A stretch of 14,292 bases of DNA, from contig JAJYWM010000100.1 of assembly GCA_021791455.1 (NCBI GenBank), forward strand, positions 1-14,292, written 5' to 3'. Origin of the DNA: a bacterium (GTDB taxonomy: Bacteria; Chloroflexota; Dormibacteria; UBA8260; Bog-877). Position 1 is the stretch's first letter; each line of letters begins with the position of its first letter. Below the pieces are notes generated by a model, which did no database searches, had not been told where the DNA came from, and was given only the letters and a program-made list of their open reading frames with translations. Position numbers and translations under genes: made by a program. This document shows, piece after piece, positions 1-6,121 of this stretch.

Positions 1-340
1 CGGTGTAGATCTCGGTGGCATCCGTGGCAGATGCACCCAGACTGATCAGGGGCGGCCGCTTGCTGAAGATGCGGCCGACCCCCCGCCGCTGGGGAGGGAA
101 GTGCTGGTGCTGGCGCGCCGCCCTCGTGATCGCGCGATAGAGGATCGCCCTACCGTCGCGCTGCAGACTGGCGGGTGGGAAATGGCGAGCACGATACAGT
201 CCCGCAGTCACATACTCCACAGCCTCTTCCGGGGTTCCCGTCAGGTGGATGGTGTATGTCACCAGGGCATCGAGTTGCTGGCGGGCGAGTTCCTCCAGCG
301 TGCTCGCGGCGGTTTGAGGTCGTTCTAAGACGGTATTCAT
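1..340 (-). CDS. Sigma-70/ECF-like protein, N-terminal part (truncated by window edge)
   Basis: An open frame of 113 codons begins at the ATG whose complement is 338-340 and runs off the left edge without a stop. Residues about 18-85 resemble sigma-70 region 2 of ECF-type factors: a helix with LDALVTYTIHLTGTPEEA, like the usual 'LYRYALRLTGDPEDA', then AVEYVTAGLYRARHF in the place of the polymerase-binding segment, and LYRAITRAARQHQ in the region 2.3-2.4 position. Residues after about 90 look like the linker before region 4, which lies outside the window. The match is degenerate: the aromatic and acidic residues of region 2.3 are poorly kept, so this may be a divergent sigma or sigma-like regulator. 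A promoter-like pair lies 34 bases upstream, and no Shine-Dalgarno is visible before the ATG. The 230-bp gap from the end of the NAD(P)HX epimerase gene suggests separate transcription. The reading frame is well supported; the family call is moderate. Confidence 0.55.
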   Translation of the reverse strand, partial: MNTVLERPQTAASTLEELARQQLDALVTYTIHLTGTPEEAVEYVTAGLYRARHFPPASLQRDGRAILYRAITRAARQHQHFPPQRRGVGRIFSKRPPLISLGASATDATEIYT

Positions 341-346
341 GACGTT

Positions 347-361
347 GCGTGTGGGACACGC
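347..361. repeat. Short inverted repeat in the leader of the sigma-like gene
   Basis: GCGTGT (347-352) and ACACGC (356-361) are perfect complements around a 3-base GGG spacer. They lie between the predicted transcription start and the ATG at 340. This could be a small leader hairpin or a protein-binding palindrome. It is too short to be sure of significance in GC-rich DNA. Confidence 0.3.
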
Positions 362-373
362 GAGCTGGGCGTC

Positions 374-402
374 AGCATAGCGGCAATCGGCGAAGAGTGC
401 AA
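374..402 (-). promoter_or_regulatory. Candidate promoter of the sigma-like gene
   Basis: Read on the minus strand, TTGCAC (complement of 397-402) and TATGCT (complement of 374-379) are separated by exactly 17 bases, the optimal vegetative sigma-70 spacing. The predicted start, near 367, would give a leader of about 27 nt without a clear ribosome binding site. Seen in sequence; function inferred. Confidence 0.45.
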
Positions 403-570
403 GTGCTGGTATCGCCGGGGTGGTTGACGAGGAGGCCGCGGTGGCCGCTCGCCGCCAGCTCGGGTCTCAACCTCTCAAGTCGCCTGCGCGGGTCGCGGAG
501 GACAGTGGCTCACCGCAAGTAAGAGGGCGCAGCCGGAATTTGGCTACGGGGGCCGAGCCGGATCAGAAAC

Positions 571-1296
571 TCACCCCGAGAAGGGGTCGGGGCCAAGTCC
601 CGAGGGCTGGTCCAACTCACATTTCAGGTAGCACTCTCGGGGTATTCCGATGTCGGTTGTCCAGAGGCGGCCGACCCAGTGGCGTGCCCCCAGCTGTTGG
701 CAACCCAGCTTGGCGACCCCCATCATCAGGGTGTGGTCCGCCCTGACGCAGTCGCCCGGGGCGACCCCGGAGTCGGCGTCCAGCCCACTTGGGAGGTCCA
801 CCGCCAGGACCATGGCCGAGCTGCGGTTGATTCTGCGGATGAAGGCCGCGATCTCGCCTCGCGGCGCACCCGCCGCCCCGGTGCCCAGGAGGGCGTCGAT
901 CACCAGATCCACCCCATCCAACGCCCAGTCGGCATCTCCCTGGAGCTCAGGGCCGCCCGGAGCAAGCCTCCTCAGCACCCCTCCGCTGGCGCTGACCGCT
1001 GAGCCGAGATCAGGCTCGTCCGAATCCCCCGCCCCTCCCAGCCACAGGCAGCGGACCGTGTCACCCCACAGGGCCAGGTGCCGGGCGGCGACCAGGCCGT
1101 CGCCGCCGTTGTTGCCGCGGCCGCTGAGCACCGCCACCCTGCCCCGTGGAGCTGACGCCTCATCCAGCAGGCGCTGGGCCAGGCGCGCCGTCTGGAAGCC
1201 GGCAACCGCCATCAGCATCGGCCCCGGGACCCCGGCCCTGAGGGCGGCGGCGTCCAGGGCCCGCGACTGGTCTCTGGAGGCCGCCCTCACTGTCAC
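571..1296 (-). CDS. nnrE: NAD(P)H-hydrate epimerase (YjeF_N domain)
   Basis: This enzyme interconverts the R and S epimers of hydrated NADH/NADPH so that a partner dehydratase can restore the cofactor. The 241-residue product has the whole YjeF N-terminal Rossmann-like domain: an opening RDQSRALD...GVPGPMLMAVAG helix, the signature GRGNNGGDG loop at residues 59-67, VIDALLGTG at 132-140 with the candidate catalytic Asp134, VDLPSGLDADSG at 166-177, and a closing DIGIP near 215-219. It ends there, so the C-terminal ADP/ATP-dependent dehydratase domain (NnrD) often fused in bacteria is absent and must be encoded elsewhere. The GTG start at 1296 is chosen because its GTGA overlaps the stop of the SAM hydrolase gene by 4 bp and the protein then opens with the expected family motif. 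The frame stays open upstream to 1443, but that stretch is Arg/Gly/Pro-rich and lies inside the neighbouring gene. Confidence 0.9.
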   Translation of the reverse strand: MTVRAASRDQSRALDAAALRAGVPGPMLMAVAGFQTARLAQRLLDEASAPRGRVAVLSGRGNNGGDGLVAARHLALWGDTVRCLWLGGAGDSDEPDLGSAVSASGGVLRRLAPGGPELQGDADWALDGVDLVIDALLGTGAAGAPRGEIAAFIRRINRSSAMVLAVDLPSGLDADSGVAPGDCVRADHTLMMGVAKLGCQQLGARHWVGRLWTTDIGIPRECYLKCELDQPSGLGPDPFSG

Positions 1297-2120
1297 CGGG
1301 ACGACGCCTCGGCCGCCTCGGCCACCCGCTCCCCGATCCCACCGTCCCAGAGGACCCGCAGGCAGTCGCCGGGTTGGAGCCCCAGGCCGGCGGCCGCGCT
1401 GGTGCCCTTCCCAGCGATCTCCAGGTGCCCGGCGCTGTTCCATAGGATCCCCGCCTCACCTTCGATCTCGGCGTAGGTGGTGACCACCTGGCTCACCAGG
1501 CGGCCAGAGGGAAGAGAGACCGCCGCCGGAATAGGGGAGTACCAAGGAGTCCTGGCAACCGCGGTGATGACGTTGCCGAACCTGTCCACCGCTACCACTC
1601 TGGCTCTAGTGCCGTGTTCGTCACCCTCGGGGAGGAATTCAGGGATCAGCTGGGGGCTGTGAAGTCTCTGCCCCAGCGCCTCCAGCTGCAGGGCTCCCTG
1701 GGCCAGGCGGGCGGCGAGGGGCGCGATCAGGTCGCGGCCGTGGAAGGTCGAACTCAGCACGGGAGGGCGGTGCTGCTCCAGATCCACTCTCACCGCCAAA
1801 CGCTGTCGGCCCCGCTGCCACAGGAAGTGGAGGAGTCCGTTGTCCGGGGCCACCACCAGCTGCCCGTCGACCTGGCAGGCTACCAGCGGCCGGCTGGTGC
1901 CGACCCCGGGATCGACGACCACGCAGTGGACGGTGCCTTTAGGGAAGGCCGGCGCCGACGCCGCCAGCCAGTAGCTGCCGGCGCCGATGTCGCCGGGCGG
2001 CACCCCGTGCGTGATGGTCTCCACCCGCAGCTGGGGAGCGGCCCGCAGCACGGCACCGACGAGCGCGCCCGCGTAGCCATCTGCGGTGCCGAAGTCAGTG
2101 AGGAGGGTGAGCAGAGCCAT
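1293..2120 (-). CDS. SAM hydroxide adenosyltransferase / SAM hydrolase (DUF62 family)
   Basis: This family cleaves S-adenosylmethionine with water (hydroxide) to adenosine and methionine; relatives SalL and the fluorinase use chloride or fluoride. The 275-residue protein is full length. It opens with LLTDFGTADGYAGAL (6-20, SAM-binding). It carries Asp70 in VDPGVGTSRP, Arg77 seven residues later and His127 in FHGRD, the Asp-Arg-His water-activating triad described for archaeal DUF62 enzymes. APDNGLL (91-97), VVAVDRFGNVIT (175-186) and NSAGHLEIA (228-236) complete the family signature. I see none of the features of true halogenases, so water is the expected nucleophile. The ATG at 2120 lacks a clear ribosome site. 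A GACAAT box (complement of 2132-2137) lies 11 nt upstream, so a very short leader is possible. It is translationally coupled to the NAD(P)HX epimerase gene by a 4-bp overlap, and lies downstream of the groEL terminator. Confidence 0.9.
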   Translation of the reverse strand: MALLTLLTDFGTADGYAGALVGAVLRAAPQLRVETITHGVPPGDIGAGSYWLAASAPAFPKGTVHCVVVDPGVGTSRPLVACQVDGQLVVAPDNGLLHFLWQRGRQRLAVRVDLEQHRPPVLSSTFHGRDLIAPLAARLAQGALQLEALGQRLHSPQLIPEFLPEGDEHGTRARVVAVDRFGNVITAVARTPWYSPIPAAVSLPSGRLVSQVVTTYAEIEGEAGILWNSAGHLEIAGKGTSAAAGLGLQPGDCLRVLWDGGIGERVAEAAEASSR

Positions 2121-2203
2121 GGAACGGGGTCATTGTCCGTCATGGGCGTCGGCTCCGGAGCGGACGCGGGGCCCCCTGACGCAGGCTGTCCGCCAGCAAC
2201 GAA

Positions 2204-2231
2204 GAAGGGGTGGCCTTGCGGCCACCCCTTC
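2204..2231 (-). terminator. Hairpin terminator after groEL
   Basis: A perfect 12-bp stem (2204-2215 pairing with 2220-2231) with a 4-base TTGC loop lies 28 bases beyond the groEL stop. On the minus strand the stem is followed by a short T-rich run (TTCTTCGTT, counting the last stem bases) rather than a long U tract. It probably ends most groEL transcripts and insulates the SAM hydrolase gene, though read-through is possible. Confidence 0.75.
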
Positions 2232-2258
2232 AACTTCAGCGAGTCGCTTGAGCGGAGA

Positions 2259-3866
2259 TCAGTACTCCGGCATCGGCGGCGCGGCCGCTCCCTTCTTCTC
2301 GGGAAGATCGGTGATCAGGGATTCGGTCGTGAGCAGCAGCCCGGCGATCGAAGCTGCGTTCTGGACGGCCGAGCGGGTCACCTTGGTCGGGTCGATGATC
2401 CCAGCCTTGACCATGTCGACGTACTCTCCGTTGGCTGCGTTGTAACCCTGTCCGGCGGGGAGGCTGCGCACCTTCTCCACCACCACCGAGCCCTCCGCTC
2501 CGGCGTTGTTGGCGATCTGCCGCGCGGGCTCCTCGAGAGCCCTGCGCACGATCGTCACTCCGATCTGCTGGTCGCCTTCCAGCTTGACATCCTTGAGGGC
2601 CTCCTGGGCGAGCAGCAACACGGTGCCGCCGCCGGGCACGATGCCCTCTTCCACCGCCGCACGGGTGGCCGAGACGGCGTCCTCCATGCGGTGCTTGCGC
2701 TCCTTGAGCTCGGTCTCGGTGGCGGCGCCTACCTTGATCACCGCGACTCCGCCCGCGAGCTTGGCCAGGCGCTCCTGGAGCTTCTCCTTGTCCCAGTCGC
2801 TGGTGGACTTGTCGATCTCAGCTTTGATCTGCTCGATACGGCCCTTGATGGCGTCGCCGCTGCCGGCCCCCTCGACCAGGGTGGTGTCGTCCTTGGTGAC
2901 CTTGACGCGGCGGGCACGCCCCAGCTGACCGAGCTGGACGCTCTCGAGCTTGAGCCCCAATTCCTCGCTGATCACAGTGCCTCCGGTCAGGATGGCGATG
3001 TCCTGCAGCATGGCCTTGCGCCGGTCGCCGAACCCAGGCGCCTTGACCGCAACCGCGGTGAAGATGCCCCGGATCTTGTTGACGATGAGGGTGGCCAGCG
3101 CCTCCCCGTCGACATCCTCAGCCACCACCAGAAGGGGCTTGCCCGACTGGTGGATCTTCTCGACCACAGGCAGCAGGTCCGCGATCGCGGACACCTTGCG
3201 GTCCGTGATCAGGATGTAGGGATCCTCCAGGACCGCCTCCATGGCCTGGGTGTTGGTGACCATGTAGGGGCTGATGTAGCCCTTGTCGAACTGCATCCCC
3301 TCGACCAGGTCGAGCTCGGTCTCGATGCCCTTCGACTCCTCGACCGTGATGACCCCATCCTTGCCGACCTTCTCCATCGCGTCCGCGACGGTCTCGCCGA
3401 TGCCGGGGTCGGCTGCGGAGATGGACGCCACCTGGGCGATCTTCTCCCGCTCGCTGATGGAGACGGAGTGCTTCTTGATGTCGGCGACCACCAGGTCCAC
3501 GGCCTTCTGGATCCCCGCCTTGACCTGGACCGGGTTGGCCCCATGGGCCACGTGGCGGAGGCCCTCGTTGATCATCGCGGCGGCCAGGACCGTGGCGGTC
3601 GTGGTGCCGTCGCCGGCGATGTCATTGGTCTTGCTGGCGACCTCCTTGACCAGCTGGGCGCCCATGTTCTCGAAGGGGTCCTCCAGCTCGATCTCCTTGG
3701 CGATCGTCACCCCGTCGTTGGTGATGGTGGGGCTGCCGAACTTCTTGTCCAGCACCACGTTGCGGCCCTTGGGGCCGATCGTGATCCGAACCGCGTCGGC
3801 GACCTTGTCGGCCCCCCGCTTCAGCGCGGCCCGTGCCTCCGTGTCGAATAGCAACTGCTTGGGCAT
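2259..3866 (-). CDS. groEL: 60-kDa chaperonin GroEL
   Basis: The ATP-dependent folding chaperonin forms double heptameric rings in the cytoplasm and works with the GroES lid. The 535-residue protein is complete and typical. It has [17 protein letters not shown] and [33 protein letters not shown] near the N-terminus, the nucleotide-binding [12 protein letters not shown], the apical domain with [17 protein letters not shown], then [37 protein letters not shown] with the Asp of MEDA as the ATPase residue. The tail is a short PPMPEY instead of the GGM repeat of E. coli GroEL or a His-rich tail. The ATG at 3866 has AGGAG 9 nt upstream (complement of 3876-3880). No groES adjoins it: a GNAT gene diverges upstream, so groES must lie elsewhere, or this is one of several groEL copies as in many Actinobacteria. 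A CIRCE element upstream indicates HrcA repression. Confidence 0.98.
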   Translation of the reverse strand: MPKQLLFDTEARAALKRGADKVADAVRITIGPKGRNVVLDKKFGSPTITNDGVTIAKEIELEDPFENMGAQLVKEVASKTNDIAGDGTTTATVLAAAMINEGLRHVAHGANPVQVKAGIQKAVDLVVADIKKHSVSISEREKIAQVASISAADPGIGETVADAMEKVGKDGVITVEESKGIETELDLVEGMQFDKGYISPYMVTNTQAMEAVLEDPYILITDRKVSAIADLLPVVEKIHQSGKPLLVVAEDVDGEALATLIVNKIRGIFTAVAVKAPGFGDRRKAMLQDIAILTGGTVISEELGLKLESVQLGQLGRARRVKVTKDDTTLVEGAGSGDAIKGRIEQIKAEIDKSTSDWDKEKLQERLAKLAGGVAVIKVGAATETELKERKHRMEDAVSATRAAVEEGIVPGGGTVLLLAQEALKDVKLEGDQQIGVTIVRRALEEPARQIANNAGAEGSVVVEKVRSLPAGQGYNAANGEYVDMVKAGIIDPTKVTRSAVQNAASIAGLLLTTESLITDLPEKKGAAAPPMPEY

Positions 3867-3923
3867 GTGCTCTCTCTCCTCAATGTCCCCACTTGATCAA
3901 CGCGATCACTCGGTGCCGCCATT

Positions 3924-3950
3924 TTAGCACTCACGCGCTCCGAGTGCTAG
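3924..3950 (-). promoter_or_regulatory. CIRCE operator (HrcA binding site) of groEL
   Basis: TTAGCACTC at 3924-3932 and GAGTGCTAG at 3942-3950 form the canonical 9-N9-9 CIRCE inverted repeat, with one deviation from the consensus GAGTGCTAA. It lies about 58 bp before the groEL ATG. On the minus strand a TAAAAT -10 box (complement of 3921-3926) overlaps the promoter-proximal half, so bound HrcA would block polymerase directly. No strong -35 is visible. The element also lies in the shared upstream region of the divergent GNAT gene. Confidence 0.93.
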
Positions 3951-3999
3951 CAGGCTCCCCGCGCAAGTGCCAGAGCGGGGCGGGGGCCAATCCAGGATC

Positions 4000-4827
4000 A
4001 TGTCAGCTGTGTCTGACTCGGGCCCCCTGCGGCGGCGATTCCAGCGGGTGCGCACAAGGGAGGAGCGGGATGCCGTGGGCTTCTTCCTCCTCGCTCAGGG
4101 GTGGGCCGGGCTCCACCTAGGCGACACCCTGCTGCGCCTGGACACCGGGTCCGAGGAACATCGGGTCCTGGCCCTAAGAGGTGCAGCCGACGAGGTCAGG
4201 GCCGTGGCTCTCATCCACGGCCGTCGTGCGGAGCTCTTGGTTCCACTCCAAGAGGACTTGGCGGTGGCGGCGGACCTTCTCACTCAGCAGGGGCCGGCCC
4301 TTGATCGTCTCTCTTGCCTCGAGTCGCAGCTGCCCGCGCACCCGGGAGATGACTTCGAGGTGTACGTGAAGGAGATGACGGTCGCGTCCACGCTGCGGCT
4401 GGCCGGTCGCGAACCCGTATTCGTCCGTCCGGCCCGGATCGCTGACGCAGAGGATCTGAGACGGATTTACGATCCGGTCCCCTGGATGCGGCTGGACACC
4501 GCCGACGGCTGGGCGGAGCGGATCCGAACGCAGCGCACCTGGGTGGCCGAGATAGCGGGTCGCCCAGCGGCGGCCGGTCGGTGGACGAAGTCCTTCGGAA
4601 GGGCGGTGGAGATCGGAGGTGTCGCGACCGACCCAGAGCTGCGCCGGCGCGGGGCTGCGACCGCGGTGGTGGCGGCGGCGACAGCGGAGGCGCTGGCCCA
4701 GGGATTGACCCCGGTGCTGTGCTTCGGCGACCCCAAGCTCGGGAACCTCTACCACGGGCTCGGGTTCGAGCTGGTGGGGCGGGAGCTGGCGTTCAGGCGC
4801 CGCGTCCCGGCCGACATCGGCATATGA
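4000..4827 (+). CDS. GNAT-family N-acetyltransferase
   Basis: The predicted 275-residue protein has two halves. Residues about 10-130 form a domain rich in Leu, Ala and Arg that I do not identify firmly (it resembles the N-terminal extension of two-domain actinobacterial GNAT proteins). Residues about 140-270 form a Gcn5-related acetyltransferase domain. Motif A is clear: IGGVATDPELRRRGAATAVVAA near 205-226, with the RRRGAA acetyl-CoA pyrophosphate loop, then LCFGDPKLGNLYHGLGFELVG, the usual motif B with the Asn-xx-xx-Tyr...GF signature. The acetyl acceptor is unknown. The ATG at 4000 is preferred; a GTG at 3967 in the same frame would add 11 residues. Neither has a strong ribosome site. It diverges from groEL across 133 bp holding CIRCE, and ends 7 bp before the metalloprotease gene. 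Confidence 0.8.
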   Translation: MSAVSDSGPLRRRFQRVRTREERDAVGFFLLAQGWAGLHLGDTLLRLDTGSEEHRVLALRGAADEVRAVALIHGRRAELLVPLQEDLAVAADLLTQQGPALDRLSCLESQLPAHPGDDFEVYVKEMTVASTLRLAGREPVFVRPARIADAEDLRRIYDPVPWMRLDTADGWAERIRTQRTWVAEIAGRPAAAGRWTKSFGRAVEIGGVATDPELRRRGAATAVVAAATAEALAQGLTPVLCFGDPKLGNLYHGLGFELVGRELAFRRRVPADIGI

Positions 4828-4828
4828 T
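4823..4828 (+). promoter_or_regulatory. TATGAT -10 box, candidate leaderless promoter of the metalloprotease gene
   Basis: TATGAT matches the -10 consensus at five of six bases and ends 6 nt before the ATG at 4835, which itself has no Shine-Dalgarno. This TANNNT-N6-ATG geometry is typical of leaderless mRNAs in Actinobacteria and Deinococcus relatives. The box overlaps the stop codon of the GNAT gene. No good -35 is apparent. Confidence 0.45.
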
Positions 4829-4834
4829 CCCCGC

Positions 4835-5980
4835 ATGCCCGACCTGAAGTCGGTGCTGGCCTGGTCCGCAGTGGCGGCCGGGGTGGCCATCGCAGCCGAA
4901 CGGAGCGTCTCCAAGATGAGGCCGGCTTCCGACGAGTCCATGCTGGACTGGGAGATGGCCCGGCGCACGGCGTACCAGCGAGCCGGGCAGGACGGTGCGA
5001 CCCAGGCCCAGAGCGCCGCGCTCGAATATGAGCCGTTGGTAGCTGAGCTGGTCCCGCTGATTGCGGAAGCCTGCGGAACCAGCGCTCAGGGCAACAGCTT
5101 CGGGCGGGTCAGAGTCGTCGGACGCCACGGCTTTCTCGACCAGAACCTGGCCATGATGAAGCGGATGGTGGCGCCCGTGGAACGGGCCCAGGGCGCGCTG
5201 GGCAACTTTCGGCCCTCCACCCTCATGAAGGTGCCGACCAGCCTATATCTGGGAGGTCTTCTGGGTTACATGGGGCGCAGGGTCCTCGGGCAGTACGACC
5301 CGGTGCTGAGCTTCAGAGATTTGGAGGAGCAGGATCTGCCCACCCCAGCTCTGCTGATCGTCGAGCCCAACGTCAGGGAGTTCGCCGAAAAGTCGCAGCT
5401 CCCCATCGACTCGTTGCGCCGCTGGCTGATGCTCCACGAACTCACCCACGCCTGGCAGTTCGAGATGCACCCCTGGCTGGCCCCGCATCTGACCGGGATG
5501 GTAGAGGAGTTGACCCGCCTCCCCAAGGGCGGAGGGGCCAAGGGAGTTGAGGAGATCATCCGCACCGCCCGTAATCTCAGGCCCCAGCTGGCCCTGATCG
5601 GGCGGGTCCAGGCCGTCATGGCGGTGCTCGAGGGGCATGGCAACTTCATCATGCGCGAGGCGGGCCGCCGCCACATTCCCGACTTCGACGCCCTCGATGA
5701 GGCATTCCATCGCCGCCACGAGCAGCCCAGCTCCATGGAGAGGCTGATGCTGCTCATCTCCGGGGTCGGCTTCAAGCTGCAGCAGTACCAGCAGGGGGAG
5801 CGCTTTCTGCGCGCAATCCAGGAGGTTGGCGGTCAGGCCGCATTGGATCGGGTCTGGGCCGGTCCGGACAGCCTCCCCGGGTGGAGCGAGGTCCGCCGTC
5901 CCGAGCTCTGGTTGAGACGTATGGGCTTCTCAGAAGAGGTCGGTCGGTCGGCTCCGGGAGCGGCCCCAGCGCCAGCCTGA
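4835..5980 (+). CDS. Zincin_2-type zinc-dependent metalloprotease (DUF2342-like)
   Basis: A 381-residue protein of the type found mainly in Actinobacteria and relatives and annotated as zinc-dependent metalloprotease or 'F420 biosynthesis-associated' protein (zincin_2, PF10103-like). The zinc motif is HELTH at residues 201-205 inside LMLHELTHAWQFEMHPWL. Downstream, VLEGHGNFIM around 265-273 is a conserved family block with E266 and H268 as candidate further ligands. The N-terminus (LKSVLAWSAVAAGVAIAAERSV) is weakly hydrophobic, too short and charged for a confident signal or anchor. The substrate is unknown. The frame ends in an Ala/Pro-rich tail. The ATG at 4835 is the natural start because a TATGAT box lies 6 nt upstream and no ribosome site is present; it could also be reached by coupling from the GNAT gene, 7 bp away. 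Confidence 0.85.
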   Translation: MPDLKSVLAWSAVAAGVAIAAERSVSKMRPASDESMLDWEMARRTAYQRAGQDGATQAQSAALEYEPLVAELVPLIAEACGTSAQGNSFGRVRVVGRHGFLDQNLAMMKRMVAPVERAQGALGNFRPSTLMKVPTSLYLGGLLGYMGRRVLGQYDPVLSFRDLEEQDLPTPALLIVEPNVREFAEKSQLPIDSLRRWLMLHELTHAWQFEMHPWLAPHLTGMVEELTRLPKGGGAKGVEEIIRTARNLRPQLALIGRVQAVMAVLEGHGNFIMREAGRRHIPDFDALDEAFHRRHEQPSSMERLMLLISGVGFKLQQYQQGERFLRAIQEVGGQAALDRVWAGPDSLPGWSEVRRPELWLRRMGFSEEVGRSAPGAAPAPA

Positions 5981-6121
5981 GCGAGTCCGGCCCGCCCGCA
6001 GTCAGGAAGGTGGCTCCATCGGAGCGGATTGTTGCGTACACTTCGCGAGTGAGTTGCCTCCGCGCCCAGTCCTTTGCCCGCCCTTCGCAGGGGAGGCTGT
6101 GGCTCCACAGGAGCTGATGAC
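5981..6121 (+). other. Intergenic region before the five-gene operon
   Basis: A weak 5-bp hairpin (6013-6017 with 6021-6025) lies 32 bases after the metalloprotease stop and could be a poor terminator. A TACACT hexamer at 6037-6042 is a possible -10 box without a convincing -35. A 6-bp palindrome at 6097-6110 runs into the AGGAG ribosome site at 6109-6113. A promoter for the downstream operon most likely lies here, but none is compelling. Confidence 0.35.
6097..6113 (+). promoter_or_regulatory. Ribosome binding site partly inside a palindrome
   Basis: CTGTGG (6097-6102) and CCACAG (6105-6110) are perfect complements with a 2-base centre. AGGAG (6109-6113), 8 nt before the ATG at 6122, shares its first two bases with the right arm. 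The AGGAG decides the start codon of the acidic-linker protein. The hairpin could modestly mask it, though the stem is short. Confidence 0.4.

Larger units (their letters stand above)
341..570. other. Intergenic region between NnrE gene and sigma-like gene
   Basis: These 230 bases hold the candidate promoter at 374-402 and the small palindrome at 347-361. Between about 403 and 570 I see no convincing gene, RNA or strong terminator. An open frame on the plus strand from 420 is the antisense shadow of the epimerase gene. Confidence 0.5.

Noticed and set aside
650..1483. A 277-codon plus-strand open frame opposite the NAD(P)HX epimerase gene
   Set aside because: It is Ser/Pro/Arg-rich and antisense to the GNNGGDG-bearing gene; GC-rich shadow.
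1293..2120. Reading the DUF62 protein as a fluorinase or chlorinase
   Set aside because: It has the Asp70-Arg77-His127 set of the water-using enzymes, and no halometabolite genes are nearby.
1614..3851. A 745-codon plus-strand open frame antisense to groEL and the SAM hydrolase gene
   Set aside because: Its product is a low-complexity Leu/Asp/Gly/His string without domains, as expected opposite a strongly conserved GC-rich gene. groEL on the other strand is unmistakable.
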